Source: Paenibacillus sp. Soil766 (GTDB taxonomy: Bacteria; Bacillota; Bacilli; Paenibacillales; NBRC-103111). Taken from it: a DNA stretch of 64,000 bases. Shown piece by piece: positions 24,571 through 33,508 of the stretch. Numbering within the stretch: the stretch's first letter is position 1; the number at the start of each line of letters is the position of its first letter. The notes under the pieces were generated by a model. The model saw only the letters and a list, made by a program, of their open reading frames with translations. It was not told where the DNA came from and searched no databases. The stretch covers positions 192,832 to 256,831 of the forward strand of contig NZ_LMSJ01000034.1 of assembly GCF_001428105.1 (NCBI RefSeq), written 5' to 3'. The translations under genes and the position numbers were made by a program.

Positions 24571-25105
24571 ATGGGGGAGGAGTAACACTATTCTTGTATG
24601 TCATGGTCTATTTATTATTTTTATCACTGTGGCCTTCGTCATTGATGCGCGTCATTCCAGGCTGCCCAATAAGTTGACACTGTGTGGAACGTTATTCGGT
24701 GTCTTGTTCCACACAGTATCAGGAGGCTGGAACGGGTTGCTTTTTTCCGTCATAGGTAGCTGTACAGGCTTTCTAATGGTACTTGTGTTGTATGTAATCG
24801 GTGCTTTGGGGGCTGGTGATGTCAAGCTTTTTGCTGCTATTGGTTCGATGATGGGGGTTATGTTTGTGATACAAACACTTGTTTATGCGATTTTATGGGC
24901 AGGATTAATCGGACTATTTCTTCTACTTATTCAAAGAAAAATGAGAGTAACGGGAAGTAAGCTTGCAGGTTGGCTGTTCGAAATATGTGCACTTCATAAG
25001 TTTGAAACCCTATTTGAGCTTAAGCAGCAAAAAAACATCAAATTTCCCTTTATGTACGCGGTTTTTCCAGCTGTTGCCCTAACGATTTACTACTCTTTGC
25101 TTTGA
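24545..25105 (+). CDS. A24-family prepilin peptidase (CpaA/TadV-like)
   Basis: A 186-residue polytopic membrane protease. The two catalytic aspartates are in VIDARHSRLPN and GAGDVKLFAAIG, the hallmark of A24 prepilin peptidases without the N-terminal methylation domain. It should cleave Flp and the TadE-like proteins encoded in this operon. ATG 24545 overlaps the upstream gene by 26 bases but lacks a clear ribosome binding site. GGGGGAGGAG ends 7-8 bases before an in-frame ATT at 24590, which would start the first helix directly and is an unproven alternative. Confidence 0.85.
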   Translation: MSGLGLELKWGRSNTILVCHGLFIIFITVAFVIDARHSRLPNKLTLCGTLFGVLFHTVSGGWNGLLFSVIGSCTGFLMVLVLYVIGALGAGDVKLFAAIGSMMGVMFVIQTLVYAILWAGLIGLFLLLIQRKMRVTGSKLAGWLFEICALHKFETLFELKQQKNIKFPFMYAVFPAVALTIYYSLL

Positions 25106-25118
25106 ATGAGGTGATTGA

Positions 25119-26618
25119 ATGACGCAAGAAGTATTCGGGCTTCGTTATGAATTTGTTTATCGACATGGACATCTCATGGAGTTATTTAAAGAAGGAGGGC
25201 TAGCAGCAAGTGAGCTTTCCAACCTGCAAGTGCGAATGTTAGAAGCCAATCAAGTTCCGAGAGTGCTGCCACTGGACATTCATGAAGTGGATTCGAACAT
25301 TAGACTACTTTATAGATTGTCATCCAAACGAATGCTGTCATATGTCTTGAAGGTAGAGAATATCTCGGTCCGTTTACTTGCCAAGCTGATGTATGCAATT
25401 GTTTGTACATTGGATGAGAGCAAGAATTATATGCTGTGTGAAATGAATTTCGTATTAAAGGATAATTTCATCTTCATCGGGCAAGACTGGTCGGACGTTT
25501 ACCTTACGTATGCGCCCTTAGATATAGATCACGATGTCGATGAGAGCTATCCTGCGATAGATGCACTCCTTCATAAACTTATCTTACACCTTGGAGAAGA
25601 GGAACAGAATCAACTACATACTTGGATGTCCACACAATTAGCAAATAAAAATTTTTTGACATATAAAGAAGCATTATTAAAGCTAATGGACGAGCCGATT
25701 CTTACAAGAAAATCAATGAGTGAAACAGAATCAGAACCTATTGAAGTTGAAGCTTCATTACCAGAACTAGGATTACCCAAAGCTCATTGGAAGCGTGATG
25801 AAGCCAAACACATACTGCCCAAATCGGAAAATCCCATTTTACCTAAACCTGATCAGATGCAAACGAATGGACATGATATGAAGTCATCAACATCCAATTT
25901 ACGTATATTCCCTCTTTCATTCATTCCACTTCAACAACGATGGCGATGGATGACAATAGCTCTTATCCTAATCTTATCTGCTTTTCTATGGCAGCAATAT
26001 TTGGTCTACCCCAGCGTGAGCATGCTGCAAATCATAGCGGGAACCACCTTGTTGTTGGGGGATGTGGGTTTCGTTCTTTTGTTCTTAGGTCGCCCAGATT
26101 TCACTCCTCGAATGAATCTAAATCAAAAAAATTCCTCCATCACTCACAATATCTATGATCCCGAGAAGGAAGTCGTGCGTGAAGATGCTGCTCGTGCGTC
26201 GGATCTACTGGACATCCAACACTATTATCAAAATCTGACTTTGCATACAACCTTACTTAGCCCCTCACATTCAAATGCCACAGTGTTACTTGGAAAATTA
26301 CCTAAGCAAGAGCCAATTGGCCCTCGATTGGAGAGTCAAGTAGAAGGAGTCAGTCGAACCATTCCGATTAAAAGTGATGTTTTTACTATTGGCAGAGGAG
26401 ATTCAAGCAGTAAAGTCGATTATGTGGTGGATGATATTGGAGTTTCCAGGATTCATGCGGAAATTGTTCAAACTAGCAACGGCTTTCTACTTCGAGATGC
26501 AGGTTCTACGAACGGAACGTTTTTGAATGATTTCCCCCTCGTTACCTATCAAGGATATTCGTTAAAAGATGGGGATATTGTGCGAATTATTCGACAAGAA
26601 CTGATTTTTCGGCTCTAA
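25119..26618 (+). CDS. Membrane protein with DUF6382-like N-terminus and C-terminal FHA domain
   Basis: A 499-residue protein. The N-terminal ~190 residues form a cytoplasmic domain resembling the DUF6382 type, followed by a charged linker, two membrane helices (about 272-328), and a C-terminal FHA domain (about 415-495) with core residues in FTIGRGDSS, VSRIHAEI and STNGTFLND. FHA domains bind phosphothreonine, so this is a natural reader of the Ser/Thr kinase encoded at the other end of the locus. It starts 13 bases after the prepilin peptidase stop and ends the operon. The link between pilus and kinase signalling is inference from gene order. Confidence 0.85.
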   Translation: MTQEVFGLRYEFVYRHGHLMELFKEGGLAASELSNLQVRMLEANQVPRVLPLDIHEVDSNIRLLYRLSSKRMLSYVLKVENISVRLLAKLMYAIVCTLDESKNYMLCEMNFVLKDNFIFIGQDWSDVYLTYAPLDIDHDVDESYPAIDALLHKLILHLGEEEQNQLHTWMSTQLANKNFLTYKEALLKLMDEPILTRKSMSETESEPIEVEASLPELGLPKAHWKRDEAKHILPKSENPILPKPDQMQTNGHDMKSSTSNLRIFPLSFIPLQQRWRWMTIALILILSAFLWQQYLVYPSVSMLQIIAGTTLLLGDVGFVLLFLGRPDFTPRMNLNQKNSSITHNIYDPEKEVVREDAARASDLLDIQHYYQNLTLHTTLLSPSHSNATVLLGKLPKQEPIGPRLESQVEGVSRTIPIKSDVFTIGRGDSSSKVDYVVDDIGVSRIHAEIVQTSNGFLLRDAGSTNGTFLNDFPLVTYQGYSLKDGDIVRIIRQELIFRL

Positions 26619-26653
26619 TACAAATAGTTCTACTTCCTGTCTGCGATGAGCAG

Positions 26654-26662
26654 TGGTATAAT
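26654..26662 (+). promoter_or_regulatory. Extended -10 promoter, yfmM-type gene
   Basis: TGG directly before TATAAT (26657-26662) forms an extended -10 element. A -35 match is weak, as allowed for extended -10 promoters. It lies 62 bases before the ABC-F start codon and after the Tad operon. Confidence 0.5.
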
Positions 26663-26723
26663 AAGAAGTCGCGTGTAAAATACGTGATTATCTCAGAACT
26701 AGACAGGGGTTTGGTTTTACAAA

Positions 26724-28280
26724 ATGAGTCTTTTAACAATTGAAGATTTAAGCCACAGCTTTGGCGATCGTACATTGTTCAAAAATGTATCTTTCCGCTT
26801 GCTTGCTGGTGAACGTGTTGGCATTGTAGGAGCAAATGGCGTAGGGAAATCCACGTTGATGAATATATTAACAGGCAAGCTTTTAAAGGATACAGGCAAG
26901 GTAGAATGGACTCCGAGAGTCCATTATGGATATTTGGATCAACACTCTGTGTTGGCCGCGGGTCGAACAATCCGTGATATTTTGCGAGATGCGTTCCTGC
27001 CTTTGTATGAAGAAGAAAAAAGAATGATGGCTATTACCGACAAAATGGGAGATGCCACGCCTGAGGAGCTTGAAGAGCTTCTTGAGGAAATGGGTGAAAT
27101 TCAAGAGCGTTTAGAGATCGGAGATTTCTATCTGCTTGATGTGAAAATCGAAGAGATGGGTAACGGTCTTGGTTTAAATGCGATTGGATTAGATCGCGAT
27201 GTGACGTCGCTTAGTGGTGGACAAAGAACGAAGGTTCTACTTGCTAAGCTATTGCTAGAAAAACCAACCGTACTGTTGCTAGATGAGCCTACCAACTATT
27301 TGGATGTAGAACACATTGAATGGTTGAAAATGTACTTGAAGGATTACCCGTATGCATTTATGCTGATTTCACATGACACGGAATTTATGAACGATGTCGT
27401 TAATGTTGTGTACCATTTGGAGTTTTCCAAATTGACGCGATATACGGCGAATTATGAGAAATTCCTGGATATGGCTGAAATGAACAAAGCACAGCATATC
27501 GATGCGTATGAGAAACAGCAGGAATATATCAAGAAGCAAGAAGATTTCATCGCACGTAATAAAGCGCGTGCTTCAACTTCAACGCGTGCGAAGAGCCGCG
27601 AGAAGCAGTTGGATCGAATTGATCGTATTGAACGTCCTGAAACGGCTATGAAGCCTACATTCATATTTAAAGAATCGCGTTCAAGTGGTAGAGTAGTATT
27701 TGAAGCGGAAAATTTGGAGATCGGCTATGATCGTGCCTTGCTTCCAAAGATGAATGTGACGATTGAACGCGGTGAGAAAATTGCAATTGTCGGCTGTAAC
27801 GGAGTCGGTAAATCTACGTTATTGAAGACGATTCTTGGGAAAATCGAACCATTCAGCGGCAAAACATATCGCGGCGATTATTTGAGTCCTGCCTACTTTG
27901 AGCAAGAGGTCAAAGCACCAAGCATGACTCCGATTGATGATGTATGGAATTCATTCTCTTCCATGACTCAGAATGAAGTCAGAGGAGCGCTTGCACGAGT
28001 CGGGCTTAAGAATGAGCATATCACGCGTGCAATGAGCATGTTAAGTGGTGGAGAACAAGCGAAAGTTCGTTTGTGCAAACTGCTTATGCAAGAAAGCAAC
28101 TGGTTGTTATTCGATGAGCCGACGAATCATTTGGACGTCGTTGCCAAAGAAGAACTTCAGCGTGCTTTGAAAGAGTATAAGGGTACTGTACTTCTTGTTT
28201 GCCATGAGCCGGAATTCTATGAAGGTTGGGTAACTCGTGTGTGGGACGTTGAAGAATGGTCTGCCAAAGTAACGAATTAA
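26724..28280 (+). CDS. yfmM: ABC-F family ATPase, YfmM type
   Basis: A 518-residue soluble protein with two ABC domains and no membrane segment: Walker A GANGVGKST and GCNGVGKST, signatures LSGGQRTKV and LSGGEQAKV, Walker B LLLDEPTNYLD and WLLFDEPTNHLD. The inter-domain linker (about 240-300) is highly charged, as in ABC-F translation factors. Length and domain spacing match B. subtilis YfmM. ABC-F proteins bind the ribosomal E site and relieve stalling or protect against antibiotics; the precise role of YfmM is less defined than that of YfmR. Confidence 0.85.
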   Translation: MSLLTIEDLSHSFGDRTLFKNVSFRLLAGERVGIVGANGVGKSTLMNILTGKLLKDTGKVEWTPRVHYGYLDQHSVLAAGRTIRDILRDAFLPLYEEEKRMMAITDKMGDATPEELEELLEEMGEIQERLEIGDFYLLDVKIEEMGNGLGLNAIGLDRDVTSLSGGQRTKVLLAKLLLEKPTVLLLDEPTNYLDVEHIEWLKMYLKDYPYAFMLISHDTEFMNDVVNVVYHLEFSKLTRYTANYEKFLDMAEMNKAQHIDAYEKQQEYIKKQEDFIARNKARASTSTRAKSREKQLDRIDRIERPETAMKPTFIFKESRSSGRVVFEAENLEIGYDRALLPKMNVTIERGEKIAIVGCNGVGKSTLLKTILGKIEPFSGKTYRGDYLSPAYFEQEVKAPSMTPIDDVWNSFSSMTQNEVRGALARVGLKNEHITRAMSMLSGGEQAKVRLCKLLMQESNWLLFDEPTNHLDVVAKEELQRALKEYKGTVLLVCHEPEFYEGWVTRVWDVEEWSAKVTN

Positions 28281-28307
28281 TTCATTAATCAAATGGAGGA
28301 GATAACG

Positions 28308-28598
28308 ATGTTAACGCATGTTGTGTTTTTTAAGCTCAAAGATCGTAGTCCAGAAGCCATAGAAATAACCAAAGCTGTTCTTACGAACATGGAGGGTAAA
28401 ATACCGGTTTTAAGGCACATTGAGGTCGGAACAGACATTCTACACCTTGAGCGTTCGTACGATATCGCACTTATTACGAAATTTGATTCAGTAGACGATT
28501 TGAAGGTTTATGATACGCACCCTCTGCATGAACAAGTCAAAGCTCATATGAAAACAGTTCTTGATGGAACGTCCATTTGTGTTGATTTTGTAAGCTAA
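28308..28598 (+). CDS. Dabb (stress-responsive alpha/beta-barrel) domain protein
   Basis: A 96-residue single Dabb domain: LTHVVFFKLKD at the start, IPVLRHIEVGTD in the middle, and DLKVYDTHPLHEQVKAHM near the end. Dabb proteins form dimeric alpha/beta barrels; bacterial members have no agreed function. GGAGGAG lies 6 bases before ATG 28308; the earlier ATG 28293 would put that site inside the frame. It follows the YfmM-type gene by 27 bases and may be co-transcribed. Confidence 0.8.
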   Translation: MLTHVVFFKLKDRSPEAIEITKAVLTNMEGKIPVLRHIEVGTDILHLERSYDIALITKFDSVDDLKVYDTHPLHEQVKAHMKTVLDGTSICVDFVS

Positions 28599-28599
28599 C

Positions 28600-28698
28600 C
28601 CATGTTTGAAAAACATAGGAGAACAGTGTAGTATCCTTAGAAGAGACTCGTTCTTGACCTTGTCAGGCACTAGTGAAAATTCTTAGGCTGCACTGTTC
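28600..28698 (+). ncRNA. Candidate structured RNA or long hairpin before the M42 peptidase gene
   Basis: Arms GAACAGTG (28621-28628) and CACTGTTC (28691-28698) close a hairpin of about 78 bases. Inside them AG, CCT and AGAA pair with their counterparts across small bulges, enclosing a 35-40-base apical region. A second short hairpin (CCATGTTT with AAACATAGG, 28599-28619) precedes it. There is no clear T run, so it is not a standard terminator. I recognise no known RNA family. Confidence 0.35.
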
Positions 28699-28750
28699 TT
28701 TGTGTGTTTAGCGCAATATGAAATTACATAGACATGGGAGAGGAATTCAA

Positions 28751-29800
28751 GTGAAGTACATATTAAATAGAGCTTATATGACAGAAGTTCTAGAAATGCT
28801 CCTGCGGACTCCTAGTCCAACAGGGTATACGCATCATATTATGCAAAAAGTAGAGTTAGAAGTCAGTAAGCTTGGTTTCGAGCTTTCTTATACGAATAAA
28901 GGCTGCGGCATTGTGACCATTCCAGGTGCTAGTTCTGATCGCGTAATTGGCATTTCAGCGCATGTAGATACACTCGGTGCTATGGTTCGTTCAATTAAAG
29001 AGAATGGTACGTTGAAAATTACGTCACTTGGCGGTTTTATGATGGGTGCCATTGAGAATGAATATGTGCAAATTCATACACGTGATGAGCAAGTATTTGA
29101 TGGCACGATTCTTACGTCGAGACCTTCTGTTCATGTTTACGAGGACGCGCGCGAGTACAAGCGTGATGAAGCGAATATGGAAGTCCGTATTGACGAGCTT
29201 GTTAGCTCCAAAAAAGATGTGCAGGCACTTGGGATCCGCGTTGGCGATTTCATCTCTTTCGATCCGCGTGTCCGAGTGAAAGAGAATGGATATGTAAAAT
29301 CACGCCATTTGGATGACAAAGCGAGCGTAGCGTCCCTATTCGGACTTCTTAAGCTGATAAGAGAACAAAGCCTTCAACCACATTATACAATCAAGCTGTT
29401 CTTCTCCAACTACGAAGAAGTTGGTCATGGCTCCTCATTTATTCCTGAGGATATTACGGACTTTATTGCGGTAGATATGGGTGCGCTTGGTGATGATTTG
29501 AGCGGCAGTGAGCGCGATGTCTCTATTTGTGCCAAGGATTCCTCAGGGCCATATGATTATGCGATGACTTCCAAAATGATCGAGCATGCTGAGAAATTGG
29601 AAATTGGCTATGCAGTTGATATTTATCCGCGTTATGGCTCGGATGCATCGGCAGCACTTAGAGGTGGTCGTGACATTCGGGCTGCGCTAATAGGGCCTGG
29701 CGTTCATGCCTCACATAGCATGGAACGAACGCATATGGATGCTGTAGTAAACACAGCCGCGCTGCTTGCCGCGTACATCCAGGAGCCGGTGCAAAGATGA
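28751..29800 (+). CDS. M42 family metallopeptidase (glutamyl/endo-type aminopeptidase)
   Basis: A 349-residue co-catalytic metalloaminopeptidase. Ligand and active-site motifs are in order: ISAHVDTLG, HLDDKASVAS, NYEEVGHGSS, AVDMGALGDD, and GVHASHSMERTH. M42 enzymes form tetrahedral (12-subunit) particles that trim peptides in the cytosol. GTG 28751 is chosen since GGAGAGGA lies 7 bases upstream; an ATG at 28718 has none. The final bases overlap the yfmR start (ATGA), so the two are coupled. Confidence 0.88.
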   Translation: MKYILNRAYMTEVLEMLLRTPSPTGYTHHIMQKVELEVSKLGFELSYTNKGCGIVTIPGASSDRVIGISAHVDTLGAMVRSIKENGTLKITSLGGFMMGAIENEYVQIHTRDEQVFDGTILTSRPSVHVYEDAREYKRDEANMEVRIDELVSSKKDVQALGIRVGDFISFDPRVRVKENGYVKSRHLDDKASVASLFGLLKLIREQSLQPHYTIKLFFSNYEEVGHGSSFIPEDITDFIAVDMGALGDDLSGSERDVSICAKDSSGPYDYAMTSKMIEHAEKLEIGYAVDIYPRYGSDASAALRGGRDIRAALIGPGVHASHSMERTHMDAVVNTAALLAAYIQEPVQR

Positions 29801-31752
29801 ATATTCTAAGTGCAGTCGATATTACCAAAACCTACGGCGACAAAGTGATTTTCGATGATATCTCGTTCACCTTGAACGAGAAGCAGCGCATTGGCCTCAT
29901 CGGTGTGAATGGCACAGGCAAGTCCACGTTGCTGAAGATGCTAGCTGGTTTGGAAACCCCGGATCGCGGCAAGCTCGTGCACGCGAACCATTTCCGCGTG
30001 GAATACTTGCCGCAAAACCCGGAGTTCGATCCGAACTCTACGGTGCTCGAGCAAGTATTCCACGGCGATTCGCCGCTCATGAAGACGCTGCGCGACTATG
30101 AGCTGGCCCTTGCGGAACTGGAGCTGGACGCCTCCAGCGAGAAGAAACAAGCGCGCCTGTTCTCCGCTCAGGCGCGCATGGATGAGCAAGGTGCCTGGGA
30201 AGCCAGCACCTTGGCCAAAACCGTGCTGATGAAACTCGGCATCAGCGAGTTCGACAAGCCCGTCGGACAGCTGTCAGGCGGTCAGCGCAAACGCGTCGCC
30301 ATGGCGCGCGTTCTCATTCAGCCCGCCGATCTGCTCATCCTGGATGAGCCGACGAACCATATTGATAACGAGACGGCCATCTGGCTCGAGGAGTTCCTCA
30401 GCAAATGGCGCGGCGCTTTGCTGCTCGTTACCCATGACCGGTACTTCCTTGAGCGGGTCACCACCCGCATTCTGGAGCTCGACCGGGGCAAGATCTACAG
30501 CTATGAGGGGAACTACGAGTGGTTCCTCGAGAAGAAGGCGGAGCGGATGGATTCCGAAGCCGCTAGTGAAGATAAGCGGCAGAATCTTCTCCGCCGCGAG
30601 CTGGCCTGGCTCCGTCGCGGCGCGAAGGCGCGCACGACGAAACAAAAGGCGCGTATTAACCGCGCCGAGGAATTAAGGGACCGCAAGGTAGACGGTCCCG
30701 CTGACAAGCTAGACATGGCGCTGGCTGGCAGCCGCCTTGGCAAGAAGGTGATGGAGCTTGACGACATCACCAAGTCTTTCGATGGCGGGAAGCAGCTGCT
30801 CAGCGGCTTCAGCTACATTGTGATGCCGAAGGATCGTCTCGGCATCATTGGTCCGAACGGCAGCGGCAAGTCGACGTTGCTTAATATGCTTGCCGGGCGT
30901 ATTCAGCCCGACAGCGGCACGATCGAGACCGGAACGACGGTGAAGTTGGCGTACTACACGCAAGAAAACGTCGAAATGGACGAAAAAATGCGTGTAATCG
31001 AATATATCAAAGAAGCGGCAGAGCAGATACGGACGTCGGATGGTGAAACCATTTCGGCTGCACAGATGCTCGAGCGTTTCTTATTCTCTCCTAATCTGCA
31101 GTGGTCGCCAATCGGCAAGCTTTCTGGTGGAGAGCGCCGTAGACTTTATTTGTTACGCACGTTAATGGGCGAACCGAACGTTCTGCTCCTCGATGAGCCG
31201 ACCAATGATTTGGATATCCAAACTTTGACGATACTGGAAGATTATCTAGATCAATTCTCCGGGGCTGTTATTACGGTATCGCATGATCGATACTTTTTGG
31301 ATCGAACCGTGACGCATTTATTTGCCTTTGACGGGAATGGCGGGATCGAGCCGTTCATTGGTACGTATTCGGACTACTTGGAAGAACGGCGTGAGCAAGA
31401 AGAGGCTGAGCAGTCGAGGAAAGAAATCATTCGCCAATCGAGTGCGAAGGCAAATAGCGCCATCACAGCTACTAACACGTCACCTTCGAATGCAGCTCCA
31501 GCCGCGAGTCGTCCCAAAAAGCTTTCGTTTAAAGAACAGAAAGAATGGGACGAAATTGAGAACACAATTGCTGCCCTTGAGGACAAAGCAGAAAGCTTGA
31601 AAAAGCAAATCGAAGCCTCTGGAAGCAACTTTGATCTCGCCCGCGACCTGTATGAACAGGAGCAACAAACCGCTGCAGAACTGGAAGCTGCGATGGAAAG
31701 ATGGACTTATTTATCAGAGTTAGTAGAACAAATAGAACGAAATAAGGTATGA
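29797..31752 (+). CDS. yfmR: ABC-F family ATPase, YfmR/Uup type
   Basis: A 651-residue ABC-F protein: Walker A GVNGTGKST and GPNGSGKST, signatures LSGGQRKRV and LSGGERRRL, Walker B LLILDEPTNHID and LLLDEPTNDLD. A C-terminal coiled-coil extension (about 570-650) follows a Ser/Ala/Pro-rich linker, the mark of the Uup/YfmR subfamily. YfmR relieves ribosome stalling, including at polyproline motifs, in partial redundancy with EF-P. ATG 29797 overlaps the peptidase stop. The segment from about 29880 to 30960 is clearly more GC-rich than the gene ends. Confidence 0.88.
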   Translation: MNILSAVDITKTYGDKVIFDDISFTLNEKQRIGLIGVNGTGKSTLLKMLAGLETPDRGKLVHANHFRVEYLPQNPEFDPNSTVLEQVFHGDSPLMKTLRDYELALAELELDASSEKKQARLFSAQARMDEQGAWEASTLAKTVLMKLGISEFDKPVGQLSGGQRKRVAMARVLIQPADLLILDEPTNHIDNETAIWLEEFLSKWRGALLLVTHDRYFLERVTTRILELDRGKIYSYEGNYEWFLEKKAERMDSEAASEDKRQNLLRRELAWLRRGAKARTTKQKARINRAEELRDRKVDGPADKLDMALAGSRLGKKVMELDDITKSFDGGKQLLSGFSYIVMPKDRLGIIGPNGSGKSTLLNMLAGRIQPDSGTIETGTTVKLAYYTQENVEMDEKMRVIEYIKEAAEQIRTSDGETISAAQMLERFLFSPNLQWSPIGKLSGGERRRLYLLRTLMGEPNVLLLDEPTNDLDIQTLTILEDYLDQFSGAVITVSHDRYFLDRTVTHLFAFDGNGGIEPFIGTYSDYLEERREQEEAEQSRKEIIRQSSAKANSAITATNTSPSNAAPAASRPKKLSFKEQKEWDEIENTIAALEDKAESLKKQIEASGSNFDLARDLYEQEQQTAAELEAAMERWTYLSELVEQIERNKV

Positions 31753-31830
31753 TAGTAGAGGTAGTTCAAAAATCCGACTTTTTGAATATCTATTAGAAGA
31801 AAATATTATAAAGGCAGGTATATAGACCCC

Positions 31831-33444
31831 ATGATTAATGTAAATAACGTGACGCTTCGTTACGGCAAGAGAGCCCTTTTCGAAGATGCCAATATTAAAT
31901 TCACACCAGGAAATTGCTATGGCTTGATCGGAGCAAATGGTGCTGGTAAATCTACTTTCCTTAAAATCCTTTCTGGCGAGATCGAGCCGAACACAGGTGA
32001 AGTTAGCATTACACCTGGCGAGCGCATGGCTGTCCTCAAACAGAACCATTACGAGTTTGATGAAATCGAAGTTTTGAAAACTGTCGTTATGGGTCATTCT
32101 CGTTTGTTTAAAATTATGGAAGAGAAGGATGCGCTGTACGCGAAAGCCGATTTCTCTGAAGAAGATGGCATGAGAGCTGCTGAGCTTGAAGGCGAATTCC
32201 AAGATCTTGATGGCTGGCAAGCAGAATCCGACGCAGCAGAGCTATTAATCGGACTAGGAATCTCAACTTCCTTGCACGATACGAAAATGAAAGATCTTGA
32301 CGGAAACGAGAAAGTTCGCGTGCTCTTAGCACAAGCGTTATTCGGTAACCCGAACATCCTCTTGCTCGATGAGCCTACCAACCATTTGAACATGGAGTCC
32401 ATTAAATGGCTGGAGAACTTCTTGTCCCGTTTTGAAGGCACTGTTATCGTTGTATCACATGACCGTCACTTCTTGAACCAAGTGTGTACACATATCGCAG
32501 ATATTGACTTTGGTAAAATCCAAATGTATGTTGGTAACTATGATTGGTGGTATGAGTCCAGTCAGTTGGCACTTCGTTTGCAACGTGATGCGAATAAGAA
32601 AACGGAAGAAAAACGTAAAGAGTTGGAAGCCTTTATCGCGCGCTTTAGCGCGAATGCGTCCAAGTCCAAGCAAGCGACATCCCGTAAAAAGCAGTTGGAA
32701 AAGCTTACGCTTGAAGATATTCGTCCGTCCTCCCGTAAATATCCGTTCATTCACTTCAAAGGTGAGCGTGAAGCTGGTAAGCAATTGTTGGCTGTTGAAG
32801 GTCTAACGAAAACAATTGACGGCATTAAAGTTCTAAACAATGTTTCCTTTACCCTTAATAAAGGCGATAAAGTCGCTTTTGTGGGTATTGACGGTATTGC
32901 TAAAACTACGCTATTTAAAATTTTAATGGGTGAATTGGAAGCAGACAGCGGCACGTTCTCATGGGGGATCACGACGTCACAGGCGTATTTCCCAAAAGAC
33001 AGCCAAGATTACTTCAATTCCGAACTAACTCTGGTGGATTGGCTGCGTCAATACTCCAAAGATCCGGATGAGTCTTTCCTACGTGGATTCTTAGGCCGCA
33101 TGTTGTTCTCTGGCGAGGAAGCGTTGAAGAAAGCGAATGTCCTTTCCGGAGGAGAAAAAGTACGCTGCATGTTCTCCAAAATGATGTTGAGCGGTGCCAA
33201 CGTTCTAATTCTTGATGAGCCAACGAACCACTTGGATTTGGAATCCATCACAGCGCTTAACAATGGCCTTGTTGATTCCGATTGTACGATGTTGTTCGTT
33301 TCCCATGACCATCAGTTCATTCAAACGATTGCGAATCGCGTTATGGAGTTGACACCGAAAGGTATCATCGACAAAATGGTGACGTACGATGAGTTCTTGG
33401 AAAGCGAAGATGTGAAAAAACAACGCGAAATTCATTACGCGTAA
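31831..33444 (+). CDS. ykpA: ABC-F family ATPase, YkpA/YbiT type
   Basis: A 537-residue ABC-F protein. The first domain has a normal Walker A (GANGAGKST) and Walker B (LLLDEPTNHLN) but its signature reads LDGNEKVRV rather than LSGGEKVRV. In the second domain Walker A is GIDGIAKTT, and the signature LSGGEKVRC is normal. Length and sequence fit YkpA of B. subtilis (YbiT of E. coli). An AAGG is about 16 bases from ATG 31831, so initiation may be weak. A strong terminator follows. It is the third ABC-F gene within 7 kb. Confidence 0.85.
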   Translation: MINVNNVTLRYGKRALFEDANIKFTPGNCYGLIGANGAGKSTFLKILSGEIEPNTGEVSITPGERMAVLKQNHYEFDEIEVLKTVVMGHSRLFKIMEEKDALYAKADFSEEDGMRAAELEGEFQDLDGWQAESDAAELLIGLGISTSLHDTKMKDLDGNEKVRVLLAQALFGNPNILLLDEPTNHLNMESIKWLENFLSRFEGTVIVVSHDRHFLNQVCTHIADIDFGKIQMYVGNYDWWYESSQLALRLQRDANKKTEEKRKELEAFIARFSANASKSKQATSRKKQLEKLTLEDIRPSSRKYPFIHFKGEREAGKQLLAVEGLTKTIDGIKVLNNVSFTLNKGDKVAFVGIDGIAKTTLFKILMGELEADSGTFSWGITTSQAYFPKDSQDYFNSELTLVDWLRQYSKDPDESFLRGFLGRMLFSGEEALKKANVLSGGEKVRCMFSKMMLSGANVLILDEPTNHLDLESITALNNGLVDSDCTMLFVSHDHQFIQTIANRVMELTPKGIIDKMVTYDEFLESEDVKKQREIHYA

Positions 33445-33455
33445 GAAATAATGTG

Positions 33456-33491
33456 AAAAGCGCCCTGAAGTGTTACTCTCAGGGCGCTTTT
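33456..33491. terminator. Bidirectional intrinsic terminator
   Basis: A perfect 13-bp stem (33456-33468 with 33479-33491) has A residues at the foot of one arm and T residues at the foot of the other, so it functions in both directions. It ends the YkpA-type gene and the converging small minus-strand gene. Confidence 0.9.
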
Positions 33492-33508
33492 ACTACATAA
33501 AGTACGGT

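Noticed and set aside
30274..30963. Antisense frames in the GC-rich part of yfmR
   Set aside because: No start signals or recognisable domains; the sense frame carries intact ABC motifs.
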